From the NCBI RefSeq assembly GCF_005116715.1, contig NZ_SWCI01000017.1, forward strand, positions 1 through 54,963: a DNA stretch of 54,963 bases. Direction: 5' to 3'. A program made the translations under genes and the position numbers. Origin of the DNA: Ferrimonas sediminicola. Its GTDB lineage: Bacteria > Pseudomonadota > Gammaproteobacteria > Enterobacterales > Shewanellaceae. Positions 9,163-17,824 of this stretch are shown in pieces. Numbering within the stretch: position 1 is the stretch's first letter; each line of letters starts with the position of its first letter. Below the pieces are notes generated by a model that was not told the origin of the DNA, did no database searches, and saw nothing but the letters and a program-made list of their open reading frames with translations.

Positions 9163-10143
9163 TTAAGACTGTTCCAGTCTTTGTTCTATAGCACCAAAAA
9201 TGGAATTGTGCCGTGGATCAAGCATTTCAATTCTGACGACATCACCAAACTGCATAAATGGGGTCACCGGCTGGCCCTGATCGATGATCTCCAGCATTCG
9301 CTTCTCCGCCAGGCAGGAGCTGCCGGCACTGCGATCGTAGTTGGAGACGGTGCCGGAGCCGATGATGGTGCCGCTGCCCAGGGCGCGACTCTTGGCGGCG
9401 TGGGCCACCAGGGTGGGAAAATTGAAGGTCATGTCCACCCCGGCATCGGGGCGGCCGAAGCACTCGCCGTTGAGGTGGGTGATCAGCGGCAGCTTGACCT
9501 TGCCGTCCGCCCAGTGCTCACCCAATTCATCCGGAGTCACCGCCACCGGGGAGAAGGCGCTGGAGGGCTTGGACTGGTAGAAGCCGAAGCCCTTGGCCAG
9601 CTCAGCGGGGATCAGGTTGCGCAGAGAGACGTCATTGACCAGCATCAGCAGCTTGATGTGGCCCATCGCCTGCTCCGCAGTGGTGCCCATGGGCACATCA
9701 TCGGTGATGACCGCGATCTCCGACTCGAAATCCACGCCCCAGTCGGTGGTGGGCATGCGGATCGGCTCATGGGGCGCCAGGAAGGTGTCGGAGCCCCCCT
9801 GATAGATTAGCGGTTCGGTCCAGAAGGTGTCGGGCATCTCGGCACCTCGGGCCTTGCGCACCAGCTCCACGTGGTTGACGTAGGCGCTGCCGTCGGCCCA
9901 GTGATAGGCCCTGGGCAGGGGGGAGTGACAGGCCTGCGGGTCGAAGGGGATGGCCTCGCCCAGGGTACCGTCGTTCAGCATCTGGTAGCGCGCTTCCAGC
10001 AGTGGTCGGGCGACACTCCAGTTGTCCAGGGCCGCCTGCAGGGTGGGGGCGATCTCCGCCGCGGACGCCGCTCGGGTCAGATCCCGGCTCACCAGCATCA
10101 GTTCGCCGTCGCGACTGCCGTTATTCAGTGTGGCTAGTTTCAT
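9163..10143 (-). CDS. fahA: fumarylacetoacetate hydrolase family protein
   Basis: A 326-residue cytoplasmic enzyme expected to split fumarylacetoacetate into fumarate and acetoacetate, the last step of tyrosine degradation. The FAH fold is recognisable by VDFESEIAVITDDVP, which carries acidic metal ligands, by LMLVNDVSLRN, and by the C-terminal GSGTIIGSGTVSN. The position between hmgA and maiA, with gaps of about 10 bases, supports this specific role over other FAH-family hydrolases. It is shorter than animal FAH, as many bacterial versions are. Confidence 0.92.
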   Translation of the reverse strand: MKLATLNNGSRDGELMLVSRDLTRAASAAEIAPTLQAALDNWSVARPLLEARYQMLNDGTLGEAIPFDPQACHSPLPRAYHWADGSAYVNHVELVRKARGAEMPDTFWTEPLIYQGGSDTFLAPHEPIRMPTTDWGVDFESEIAVITDDVPMGTTAEQAMGHIKLLMLVNDVSLRNLIPAELAKGFGFYQSKPSSAFSPVAVTPDELGEHWADGKVKLPLITHLNGECFGRPDAGVDMTFNFPTLVAHAAKSRALGSGTIIGSGTVSNYDRSAGSSCLAEKRMLEIIDQGQPVTPFMQFGDVVRIEMLDPRHNSIFGAIEQRLEQS

Positions 10144-10153
10144 CTGTTGTTCC

Positions 10154-11284
10154 TTACTCTGTCACCTGCCAGCTGTTGGCATAATCGGGGTTTTCCAGGG
10201 CCTTGGCCTGGTCGGACAGCACCAGGGGATCCCGGGTATCCACCATCACCGCCACCTCATCGGTAAACTTCTTGGCATGGGCCAGTCCGGCGGCAAACGC
10301 CTTGGGATGGGGACCATGGGTAAAACCGCAAGGGTGGAAGGTCACCATGCCCGCCTCGATGTTGTCGCGGCTGAAGAAGTCGCCGGCGTGGTAGAACAGC
10401 ACCTCATCGAAGTCGTCGTTATTGTGGTAGAAGGGCACCTTCAGGGCACCGGGATCGCTCTCTATGGGTCTGGGCACGAAGGTGCAGACCACGAAGCGGC
10501 TGGCGACAAAGGTGGTATGGGCCGAGGGCGGCAGGTGGTATCTGTGGCTCATCAAGGGACGGATCTGCCGCCAGTTGATGCGCACCGGGGCCAGATCGCC
10601 GTGCCAGCCGATGGCATCCAGGGGGTTGAAGGGGTAGCTGACGCTGGAGAACTCCCCCAGCCGCTTGATGTTGACCCGCCAGGGGGTCTCATCCTGCTGA
10701 GCCAGGAAACGGTCATTGATCTGCGGCAGATCCAGCATGGCCGGGTCGAAGATGGCGTGGGGGCCCACCAGCCCCTTGTCGGGCAACTGGAAGCTGTCGC
10801 CGGTGGCCTCGATCATCAGGATCTGCAGGGGCTCGAGCACCTCCAGGCGCCACATGGTGGATCGGGGCATCATCAGGTAGTCACCGCTCTCCAGGGTCAT
10901 GTGGCCATAGTCGCAATAGAGTTCGGCCCGCCCCGCGTGGATGAACATCAGTTCATCGCCGTCGGCGTTGCGCATCAGCTCAGTCATATCACCGTCCAGC
11001 TGCCACAGCCGCATCTGACAGTGACGGTTGTACAAGAAGGCGGGGACCTGCCAGGGGATCGATGCCCGCTCGCTCTGACGGTTGAGGTCCAGGGCCCGGG
11101 GCCGCAAGGGCCCCTGCCACTCGCTCCAGCCCGTGGGCGGGTGACGGTGATGAAAATGGGCGGCGGGACCGAAAAACCCCGAGCGGCCAGCTTCGCGCTC
11201 GTAGATCGCCTCCTCGGGCAGATCGGCGTGGGCCTGGCGGGAGACGGTGCCCGCCTTGTGGGGGAAACTGATCCACTTTCTCAT
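10154..11284 (-). CDS. hmgA: homogentisate 1,2-dioxygenase
   Basis: An iron-dependent ring-cleaving dioxygenase of 376 residues with a cupin fold. It converts homogentisate to maleylacetoacetate. Recognisable segments are MRKWISFPHKAGTVSRQAH at the N terminus, the His-rich region GPAAHFHHRHPPTGW, and the C-terminal block TFHPCGFTHGPHPKAF with probable metal-ligand histidines. It is shorter than the roughly 440-residue Pseudomonas enzyme and fits the compact form seen in marine gammaproteobacteria. Second gene of the operon, 43 bases after hppD; the ATG has AAGGAG upstream. Confidence 0.92.
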   Translation of the reverse strand: MRKWISFPHKAGTVSRQAHADLPEEAIYEREAGRSGFFGPAAHFHHRHPPTGWSEWQGPLRPRALDLNRQSERASIPWQVPAFLYNRHCQMRLWQLDGDMTELMRNADGDELMFIHAGRAELYCDYGHMTLESGDYLMMPRSTMWRLEVLEPLQILMIEATGDSFQLPDKGLVGPHAIFDPAMLDLPQINDRFLAQQDETPWRVNIKRLGEFSSVSYPFNPLDAIGWHGDLAPVRINWRQIRPLMSHRYHLPPSAHTTFVASRFVVCTFVPRPIESDPGALKVPFYHNNDDFDEVLFYHAGDFFSRDNIEAGMVTFHPCGFTHGPHPKAFAAGLAHAKKFTDEVAVMVDTRDPLVLSDQAKALENPDYANSWQVTE

Positions 11285-11303
11285 AGAGACTCCTTGGCAA
11301 AAA

Positions 11304-11321
11304 CGGAGGCCTGAGCCTCCG
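11304..11321 (-). terminator. intercistronic hairpin between hppD and hmgA
   Basis: CGGAGGC-ctga-GCCTCCG followed on the minus strand by TTTTT and then the hmgA ribosome-binding site. It looks like a partial terminator that could lower expression of the downstream genes relative to hppD. Confidence 0.6.
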
Positions 11322-11327
11322 ATTCAA

Positions 11328-12395
11328 TCAGATGACGCCGCGGCGGATCTGATCCTCTTCGATGGACTCAAACAGGGCCTTGAAGTTGCCTTCGCCGAAC
11401 CCCTCATTGCCCTTGCGCTGGATGATCTCGAAGAACACCGGCCCGATGACGGTCTGGGTGAAGATCTGCAGTAGGATGCCATCCTTCATCGGCGCACCGT
11501 CGATGAGGATGCGCAGGTCGCGCAGACGCTGCAAATCCTCGCCATGGCCCTCGACCCGCTCATCCACCTTCTCGTAGTAGGTGTCCGGGGTGGGCATGAA
11601 CTCCATGCCACCGGCACGCAGGTCGGCCACGGTCCGGTAGATGTCCTCGGTAGTCAGGGCAATATGCTGGATCCCCTCCCCTTTGTACTCCTTGAGGTAC
11701 TCCTCGATCTGAGACTTGTCGTCGGAAGACTCGTTGATGGGGATGCGGATCTTGCCACAGGGGCCGGTCATCGCCCGGCTCACCAGGCCTGTCAGCTTGC
11801 CCTCGATATCGAAATAGCGGATCTCACGGAAGTTGCCGATGCGCTCATAGAAGCCGGCCCACTTGTTCATGTTGCCCTGAAACACGTTGTGGGTGAGGTG
11901 GTCGACTTCGATCAGTCCCTTGTCGTTGGCGGCCATGGATTGCTGCCAGTCGGCATAGAACTGGAAGTCCACGTCATAGATGCTCCGATCACCATAACGG
12001 TCGACGAAATAGAGGGTGGAATCACCGATGCCGTGCACCGCCGGGATGTTCAGCTCCATGGGGCCAATGTTCCCCTCGAAACGCTCGGCACCGTTGGCCA
12101 GGGCGTGTGCCAGCGCCTTGGGGGCATCCTTAACCCGCCAGGCCATGCCGCACACCGAAGGGCCGTGGGCGGCGGCAAACTCGGCAGCCTGGCCGTGGGG
12201 CTGGGCATTGATGATGAAGTTGATGTCCCCCTGGCGATAGAGCCAGGCCTCCTTGCTTCGGTGCTTGGCGATCTCGGTGAATCCCAGCAGGGCAAACAGC
12301 TGCTTGAGCTTGCCAATCCCCTCGGCATCAGGGGCGGTGTACTCCACAAACTCGAAGCCATCGGTCCCCAGAGGGTTGTAATCCATAGAGGTCAT
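11328..12395 (-). CDS. hppD: 4-hydroxyphenylpyruvate dioxygenase
   Basis: A 355-residue non-haem iron(II) enzyme that converts 4-hydroxyphenylpyruvate to homogentisate. Two vicinal-oxygen-chelate domains are visible. The C-terminal one has VDHLTHNV with a ligand His, IQHIALTTEDI with the second His, and GPVFFEIIQRKG with the ligand Glu. The frame is open to 12491, but the ATG at 12395 has AGGGAG and lies at the family's usual start (MTSMDYNPLGTDGFEFVEY). First gene of the homogentisate operon, just downstream of tyrR and on the same strand. Confidence 0.96.
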   Translation of the reverse strand: MTSMDYNPLGTDGFEFVEYTAPDAEGIGKLKQLFALLGFTEIAKHRSKEAWLYRQGDINFIINAQPHGQAAEFAAAHGPSVCGMAWRVKDAPKALAHALANGAERFEGNIGPMELNIPAVHGIGDSTLYFVDRYGDRSIYDVDFQFYADWQQSMAANDKGLIEVDHLTHNVFQGNMNKWAGFYERIGNFREIRYFDIEGKLTGLVSRAMTGPCGKIRIPINESSDDKSQIEEYLKEYKGEGIQHIALTTEDIYRTVADLRAGGMEFMPTPDTYYEKVDERVEGHGEDLQRLRDLRILIDGAPMKDGILLQIFTQTVIGPVFFEIIQRKGNEGFGEGNFKALFESIEEDQIRRGVI

Positions 12396-12553
12396 TCTCT
12401 TCTCCCTTGTTGATCGCTGTTGGCCGCCCTTCTGATGATGGGTGAGGCGGTCCGGGTGCCGGCAACGAAATGCCGACACGCTAGTAACCAAACGCTAACA
12501 AAGGATGGCGAAGCGTGACAGAGATCACGAGAAACTGAGGGGGAGGTGAAGAT

Positions 12554-12578
12554 GTCACCCCTGGTTTACAGGGGTGAC
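12554..12578 (-). promoter_or_regulatory. perfect 10-bp inverted repeat between tyrR and hppD
   Basis: GTCACCCCTG-gttta-CAGGGGTGAC. It stands 19 bases after the tyrR stop and about 160 bases before the hppD start. No T run follows on either strand, so a simple intrinsic terminator is doubtful. It could be an operator for the hppD operon or a Rho-type or structured 3' end for tyrR. Confidence 0.55.
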
Positions 12579-12596
12579 TAAGTCAATGTAGATCAA

Positions 12597-14144
12597 TTAT
12601 TTACGCTTTTTCCCAATGCCATATTCCCGCAGTTTGTTGGCGATGGCGGTGTGGGAAACCCCCAATTTCTTGGCCAACTGGCGGGTGCTGGGATAGGCGG
12701 GGTAGAGTCGGCGCAGCAGGCTGGATTCAAACTGCTTCGCCGCCTGCTCCAGGGTGCCCTCGAACTCCTGATCGAAATAGCCGAAGCCTTCGGTCCAGGC
12801 GGGCAGGCGCAGATCATCGGAGCTGATCTCCCCCAAGCCGTCAGCCATGGAGACCGCGCGGAACAGGGCGTTTTTCAGCTGACGGACATTGCCCGGCCAG
12901 GCGTAGTGGCGGATAAACTCCCGGCACTCACCGGAGAGCTGGCGGGCAGGACTGCCCAGCTGCTGACTGTAGTGCTCGAGAAACAGTTCGGCCAGGGGCA
13001 CGATGTCCGCCTGACGCTCACGCAGCGGCGGCAGCATCAGGTTAAGCACATTGATGCGGTAGTAGAGATCCTCGCGGAACTTGCCCTGCTGACAGAGATC
13101 GGAAAGATCCTTCTGGCTGGCACAGATGATGCGCACATCCACGGCGATCTCCTCATCGTCACCGACCCGGCGGAAACGACCATCCTGGATGAAACGCAGC
13201 AACTTCACCTGCAACTGGGCAGACATGTCTGCCACCTCATCCAGGAAGATGGTGCCGCCATCGGCCTGTTCGATCACCCCCTTCTTGATCGGCTGCCCCG
13301 GCGCCGAGGCCAGGCCGAACAGCTCACTCTCCGCCACCGCATCGGGCAGAGAGGCACAGTTGATCACCACGAAGGGCTTCTCGGCACGCAGGCTTGCGTC
13401 GTGACAGGCCCTGGCCATCAACTCCTTACCGGTGCCGGTTTCGCCACAGATCAGCAGGGGCGCCTCCAGCTGGGCCATGCGCCTGGCCTGATCCAGCAAC
13501 GCCTTCATCTTGTCGCTCTGGGCCAGCACGGTCTCGAAACCGGTCACCTGCTGCTGCAGGGCGTTGAACTGCTTGCCCACCCGAGAGGGGGACTTCAGCA
13601 GCACCACGGCGCCGGCCAGGGAGGTGCCCTCGCCGCCCGCCTCGGGAAGATGGATAGGGAACATCTCCGCCAGGTAGTCGCTGCCATGGACCTGGACCCG
13701 GCTGGCCTGCGGGAGCACCTCTTCGGACTGGAGCCAACGCTGGAAGCCAAACCCCTGAACCCAGTTGCTCAGCAGTTGCCCCTCCACCTGGTCCCGGCTG
13801 CACCCGAAGATCGCCACCGCCGAGTCGTTGGCCATGGTGACCTTGAGGCGGGTATCGATGGAGAGCACCGCATCGGGCAGGGTACTGAGCAGGGTCACCA
13901 AGGCGTAGTGCTCCCGCTCCGAAGGCATGAAGGGCACGGTGCGGACATCCTTAACCGCCTCAATTTTACGCAGGATAGGCAGCAACACGGCGAGCTCATC
14001 GAAACTCAAATCCGGCAGCTGCAGGTAGATGTAGCCCTGACTCTCGGCATCGATGGCGTTGACGTTGATCTGGTGCTGCTCCAGCACTTCCAGAATCGCC
14101 CTCGCCAACCCGATGCGGTCGTCACAACTCACTTCCAGGCGCAT
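12597..14144 (-). CDS. tyrR: transcriptional regulator TyrR
   Basis: Regulator of aromatic amino acid genes, 515 residues. Domains in order are an N-terminal ACT domain (RLEVSCDDRIGLARAILEVL), a PAS region near 80-180, an AAA+ domain with Walker A GETGTGKE and Walker B GGTIFLDE, and a C-terminal helix-turn-helix (STRQLAKKLGVSHTAIANKL). The GAFTGA loop needed to activate sigma-54 is absent; LFGLASAPGQP stands in its place. TyrR works with sigma-70 and acts as both repressor and activator. Its setting between the phh and hppD operons, with a candidate TyrR box upstream of its own start, fits control of Phe/Tyr breakdown. Confidence 0.96.
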   Translation of the reverse strand: MRLEVSCDDRIGLARAILEVLEQHQINVNAIDAESQGYIYLQLPDLSFDELAVLLPILRKIEAVKDVRTVPFMPSEREHYALVTLLSTLPDAVLSIDTRLKVTMANDSAVAIFGCSRDQVEGQLLSNWVQGFGFQRWLQSEEVLPQASRVQVHGSDYLAEMFPIHLPEAGGEGTSLAGAVVLLKSPSRVGKQFNALQQQVTGFETVLAQSDKMKALLDQARRMAQLEAPLLICGETGTGKELMARACHDASLRAEKPFVVINCASLPDAVAESELFGLASAPGQPIKKGVIEQADGGTIFLDEVADMSAQLQVKLLRFIQDGRFRRVGDDEEIAVDVRIICASQKDLSDLCQQGKFREDLYYRINVLNLMLPPLRERQADIVPLAELFLEHYSQQLGSPARQLSGECREFIRHYAWPGNVRQLKNALFRAVSMADGLGEISSDDLRLPAWTEGFGYFDQEFEGTLEQAAKQFESSLLRRLYPAYPSTRQLAKKLGVSHTAIANKLREYGIGKKRK

Positions 14145-14209
14145 AAAAGGTCCTAAATTGCTGTTCGATAAAGCCTCATAATACTCCTAAACGCCATGAG
14201 GCACTACGC

Positions 14210-14227
14210 TGTCAGTAATTCTTTACA
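14210..14227. promoter_or_regulatory. candidate TyrR box upstream of tyrR
   Basis: TGTCAG-taattc-TTTACA matches the E. coli TyrR box TGTAAA-N6-TTTACA at 9 of 12 defined positions with the exact 6-bp spacing. It lies 66 bases upstream of the tyrR ATG, which would allow autoregulation. Confidence 0.5.
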
Positions 14228-14318
14228 TGTTTTTGGGTGTTTTTTGAGCGAATGCCCAGTGAATTGGCACCACTTTTGACGAGGAGATTGGCCCGTGGCC
14301 AGGGCCGCACACAGCAGA

Positions 14319-14340
14319 AGGGGGCCCCGTACGGCCCCCT
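14319..14340 (-). terminator. hairpin downstream of phhB
   Basis: AGGGGGCC-ccgta-CGGCCCCCT is a strong GC hairpin 18 bases past the phhB stop. No clear T run follows on the minus strand, so its efficiency is uncertain. Confidence 0.5.
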
Positions 14341-14358
14341 GTCATGCCGGCAATAGGC

Positions 14359-14697
14359 TCAATCCAGCAGTTGGTCGGTCTTGGCCGCCATGATGAAGTC
14401 ATTCCGGTGCAGCCCGCCGATGGCATGGGTCCACCAGGTCACGGTGACCCTGCCCCACTCCAGCAAAATCCCGGGATGGTGGAACTCCTCCTCGGCCAGT
14501 TCGGCCACCTTGTTGGCGAAGGCCCAGGCCAGCTTGAAGTTTTTGAACTTGTAGACCCGCTCCAGCTGCATGACGCCGTCGCGCACCTGGGTCCCCCAGT
14601 TGGGGATCTGGCTCAACAGGGCTGCCAGCTCCTGGTCGGAGACCTGGGGGGCACCGGCCTGGCAGGCTTCGCATTTCAGTTGTGACAATTCAGACAT
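14359..14697 (-). CDS. phhB: pterin-4a-carbinolamine dehydratase
   Basis: A 112-residue enzyme that dehydrates 4a-hydroxytetrahydrobiopterin and so recycles the pterin cofactor of phenylalanine hydroxylase. The family core is visible: [46 protein letters not shown] in the C-terminal half, including the catalytic E-x-x-x-H-H-P region. It follows phhA by nine bases and is the last gene of the operon. Confidence 0.95.
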   Translation of the reverse strand: MSELSQLKCEACQAGAPQVSDQELAALLSQIPNWGTQVRDGVMQLERVYKFKNFKLAWAFANKVAELAEEEFHHPGILLEWGRVTVTWWTHAIGGLHRNDFIMAAKTDQLLD

Positions 14698-14706
14698 GGC
14701 TTTTCC

Positions 14707-15498
14707 TTAGCTTACTTTTTGTTTTGGCCGAAACTTGGGCTGATGCAGGCCGAGCTCCTGGGCCTGCTTCACCAGGGACATCAGATCCAGTTCGGCAATA
14801 TCGAACAGATCGTCCAGATTGCTCAGCACGTAATAGATGGGCTGCATGATGTCGATGCGATAGGGGGTCCGCAGGGCGTCCACCACTGACATCGCCACGC
14901 GTTCCGGCTCATCGGAGAGAGCGTAACGGGTCTCCCCCGGTGAGGAGAGGATCCCACCGCCGTAGATGCGCAGTCCCTGTTCGGTGTTCACCAGGCCAAA
15001 CTCCACGGTAAACCAGTAGAGACGCGCCAGGAACACCCGCTCCTTGGGCGAGGCCGCCAGCCCCAACTTGCCATAGGTGTGGGTGAAGTGGGCGAAGGCG
15101 GGGTTGGTGAGCAGCGGGCAGTGGCCGAAGATCTCGTGGAAGATGTCCGGCTCCTGCAGGTAATCGAACTCCTCGCGGCGGCGGATGAAGGTGGCCACCG
15201 GGAAACGTTTCTGTGCCAGCAGTTCGAAGAAGTGCTGGAAGGAGATCAGCGCCGGAACCTGGGCGGTACGCCAGCCGGTAGCCTGCTCCAGCACCCGGTC
15301 CACCTCGACCAGCTGGGGGATGCGATCAGCGGGCAGGTTGAGTTTCTCCAGCCCTTCGAGGAACTGATCGCAGGCACGGCCGGGAATCCAGGTCAACTGC
15401 CTGGCCAGCAGCTCACCCCAGATCCGGTGCTCCTCGTCGCTGTAGTGGATAAACCCGGTTTCGTCGGGCTGGCGTGCGGTATAGCTGGTGCCTTTCAT
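14707..15498 (-). CDS. phhA: phenylalanine 4-hydroxylase
   Basis: A 263-residue pterin-dependent iron monooxygenase that converts Phe to Tyr, of the usual bacterial length and without the N-terminal ACT domain of animal enzymes. The iron ligands are seen in PDIFHEIFGHCPLL (two His) and in the following WFTVEFGLV (Glu). LYWFTVEFGL and IYGGGILSSPGE are family hallmarks. The ATG overlaps the stop region of the upstream PLP enzyme gene by four bases, so the two are translationally coupled. The Tyr product feeds the hppD operon after transamination; no transaminase gene is in this window. Confidence 0.97.
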   Translation of the reverse strand: MKGTSYTARQPDETGFIHYSDEEHRIWGELLARQLTWIPGRACDQFLEGLEKLNLPADRIPQLVEVDRVLEQATGWRTAQVPALISFQHFFELLAQKRFPVATFIRRREEFDYLQEPDIFHEIFGHCPLLTNPAFAHFTHTYGKLGLAASPKERVFLARLYWFTVEFGLVNTEQGLRIYGGGILSSPGETRYALSDEPERVAMSVVDALRTPYRIDIMQPIYYVLSNLDDLFDIAELDLMSLVKQAQELGLHQPKFRPKQKVS

Positions 15499-16703
15499 AG
15501 GGCCTCCTCCAGGGTGCTGCTCTGGCTCAGAGGCGCCAGGGCCTGGCGCAGATCCGCCAGCAGATCGGCCACATTCTCCAGTCCGGCGGAGAGGCGGATC
15601 AGGGTGTCACCGATTCCGGCCCGGTGCCTGTCCTCCACCTGGTAGGTGGCGTGAGTCATGGAGGCGGGGTGCTGCACCAGGGACTCGGCATCCCCCAGGC
15701 TGACGGCGATGCTGAACAGCTTGAGCCGGTTGACGAAGGCCACCGCCTGCTCGAAGTCCGCATCCAGTTCCAGGGCCAACACCCCGCCGGCAGCGCCCAT
15801 CTGACTGCCCAAAAGATGGTGACCAGGATGAGACTCGAGGCCGGGGTAGTAGACCCGGGTCACCGCCGGATGGGACTCCAGGAACTCAGCCAGGGTCTGG
15901 GCGTTGAGGCAGTGGCGCTCCATGCGCAGGGCCAGGGTCTTCATCCCCCTGAGGATCAGCCAGGCATCGTGGGGCGACAGCACACCGCCGATGTCCTTGA
16001 GGCTGCGGTGACGAAGCAGCTCCAGCGTGTCGCCGTCGGCGCACACCACCCCGGCGATGACGTCACCATGTCCGTTGAGGTACTTGGTGGCACTGTGCAG
16101 CACGATGTCGATCCCCAGGCTCTTGGGGCGCTGCAACAGCGGGGTCATGAAGGTGTTGTCCACGACTGAGACAAGTTGCGCTTCCCGGGCCAGGGCGGCG
16201 ACGGCGGCCAGATCATACACTGCCAGGTGTGGGTTCACCGGTGACTCCAGCAGCAGCATCTTGGTGCTGGGGCGAATGGCCGCCCGAACCGCCTCCAGGT
16301 CGGCGAAATCCACCTGGGTCACCTCGATGCCAAATCTGGGCAGTTGCTCACTCACCAGCGAGTGGGTGCAGCCGTAGAGGCAGGTGTTGCAGATCAGGTG
16401 ATCGCCGCTGCTGAGCAGCCCCAGCAGCACCGCGGAGACCGCCGCCATGCCGCTGGCAAAGCCGACGGCACCGTCGGCCCCCTCCAAATGGGCCATGCGG
16501 CGCTCGAACTCCGCCACCGTCGGATTGCCCAGGCGGGTGTAGATGGGACCGGACTGCTCGCCGGCGAAGCGGGCCGAGCCGGTCTGGACGTCGTCGAACA
16601 CGAAGGTGGCCGACTGATAGATGGGCGACACCAGACTGCCCTGAGGTTCACGGAGACGGCCGGCGTGGATCACCGCCGTCTCCGGGTGCATCTTTGAAGC
16701 CAT
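15495..16703 (-). CDS. PLP-dependent Cys/Met metabolism enzyme, probably methionine gamma-lyase
   Basis: A 402-residue enzyme of the cystathionine gamma-synthase/lyase fold. The N terminus PIYQSATFVFDD...GPIYTRLGNPT and the segment LYGCTHSLV resemble methionine gamma-lyase, including the Cys that distinguishes it from plain cystathionine enzymes. The PLP lysine is in LHSATKYLNGHGD. Likely reaction: methionine to methanethiol, ammonia and 2-oxobutyrate; cystathionine gamma-lyase is the alternative. A GTG at 16727 is in frame, but GGGGAG lies eight bases before the ATG at 16703. First gene of a three-gene operon with phhA and phhB. Confidence 0.85.
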   Translation of the reverse strand: MASKMHPETAVIHAGRLREPQGSLVSPIYQSATFVFDDVQTGSARFAGEQSGPIYTRLGNPTVAEFERRMAHLEGADGAVGFASGMAAVSAVLLGLLSSGDHLICNTCLYGCTHSLVSEQLPRFGIEVTQVDFADLEAVRAAIRPSTKMLLLESPVNPHLAVYDLAAVAALAREAQLVSVVDNTFMTPLLQRPKSLGIDIVLHSATKYLNGHGDVIAGVVCADGDTLELLRHRSLKDIGGVLSPHDAWLILRGMKTLALRMERHCLNAQTLAEFLESHPAVTRVYYPGLESHPGHHLLGSQMGAAGGVLALELDADFEQAVAFVNRLKLFSIAVSLGDAESLVQHPASMTHATYQVEDRHRAGIGDTLIRLSAGLENVADLLADLRQALAPLSQSSTLEEAL

Positions 16704-16828
16704 GTTGCTTAACTCCCCATAACGCACCCGTTGTTGGATTTTTGTGATCTTGGGCGCACTTTATAGCCCTACCATAATCCAGCCACCCCGTGGCAACAGC
16801 CCGTTGGAAAAATCCTCCGCCGTTTTAA

Positions 16829-16846
16829 TGTAAATTATTTGTTACG
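16829..16846. promoter_or_regulatory. candidate TyrR box for the mgl-phhA-phhB operon
   Basis: TGTAAA-ttattt-GTTACG matches TGTAAA-N6-TTTACA at 10 of 12 positions with exact spacing. It lies about 125 bases upstream of the operon start and overlaps the stop codon of the upstream ycjF gene. Confidence 0.5.
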
Positions 16847-17824
16847 ATCGACAGTTTCCCTGGCTCGCTTCAGGGCCCCGGCGGACCAGCGGGTCAGTTC
16901 GCCCAGCAGCCGAACCTGAACCTTGATCAGCCTCGGCCTGGGGGAGACCTGGGGCAGCGGCCGACACAGGGCCTGCGCCTGATATCCCAGCCTGGCGGTG
17001 AGCATGCCGGCGCCCAACCCCTGGGCCACCCGGCCGGACAGTTTGCCGGTGAGCTCGGCCGTCAGCAGCTGCCCCCCCAGATCCAGCACCAGCTCGCTGC
17101 CGCCGGCGTAGATCAGGTTGACCAGCATCTGCCGCACCAGGGAGAGCCGCCCCAGATAGCCGGGCTCCACGCCGTAGAGGCGGGAAAGCTCATCCAGCAT
17201 CCTCTGGTTCCGCCAGAGCATCAGCGCCATGTCCATCACCGCCAGCGGGCTGGCGGCCAGCATCACCGCCGCCTGGGCGGAGTAACGATAGATGATCGCC
17301 TCCGCCTGCTGGTCAAGAGGCGCCACCAGGGCGCCATCGGCCAGCGCCAGCAGCTCGGCGTCACTGTGGTGGGGCTGACGCCGGCGCTCGAACTCGGGCC
17401 AGCGCTCACGGGCGCCGGGCAGCTCGGTTTTCAGTCCCTCCAACAGCGGCAGAGCCGCCCCCATCTGTTCGCTGCCGACCAGGGGCTGGAGCTGCTCCCT
17501 GAGGGCGTGGCGGTTTCTGAGTCGCCGCAGGCGGGCAACTTCGCGGCCAGCCAGGGTCAGCAGGCCGCCCAGGGCCAGGGAGACGAACAGGGCGTAGAGG
17601 CCGAACAGCCAGGGGCTTTGGCCCCAGGCGCGCATCAGGGTCAGGCCGGTCTCCGTCAGCAGCAGCAGGACACCGCTGGCCAGCAGCGCCTTACCCCATA
17701 AGCCCATGCGACGACGGCGCGGCAGCACCTCCACCGGCTCAGGGGCGATGAGGCTCTCCTCCTCTGGTCTCACCTGCGGCTCCAGCTCCGGGCTGAACTC
17801 TTCGGCGGCTTTTAAGGGTTTCAT
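16835..17824 (-). CDS. ycjF: YcjF-type inner-membrane protein (TIGR01620/DUF697)
   Basis: A 329-residue protein with a charged N-terminal region (residues 1-45) and two adjacent transmembrane helices at about 45-90 (KALLASGVLLLLTETG, then LFGLYALFVSLALGGLLTLAG). The C-terminal domain has DUF697-like features (IIYRYSAQAAVMLAASPLAVMDMALMLWRNQRML). It partners YcjX, whose gene overlaps it by four bases. YcjX-YcjF belong to the phage-shock regulon in enterobacteria, and here they follow pspABC on the same strand, consistent with one stress operon. Confidence 0.9.
   Translation of the reverse strand: MKPLKAAEEFSPELEPQVRPEEESLIAPEPVEVLPRRRRMGLWGKALLASGVLLLLTETGLTLMRAWGQSPWLFGLYALFVSLALGGLLTLAGREVARLRRLRNRHALREQLQPLVGSEQMGAALPLLEGLKTELPGARERWPEFERRRQPHHSDAELLALADGALVAPLDQQAEAIIYRYSAQAAVMLAASPLAVMDMALMLWRNQRMLDELSRLYGVEPGYLGRLSLVRQMLVNLIYAGGSELVLDLGGQLLTAELTGKLSGRVAQGLGAGMLTARLGYQAQALCRPLPQVSPRPRLIKVQVRLLGELTRWSAGALKRARETVDRNK

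Noticed and set aside
12587-12605. TyrR box upstream of hppD
   Set aside because: The half-sites are 7 bp apart instead of 6 and the left half is imperfect; kept only as a remark.
12651-14156. 501-codon frame opposite tyrR
   Set aside because: Covers the antisense of TyrR almost exactly; His/Gln/Leu-rich translation with no domain.
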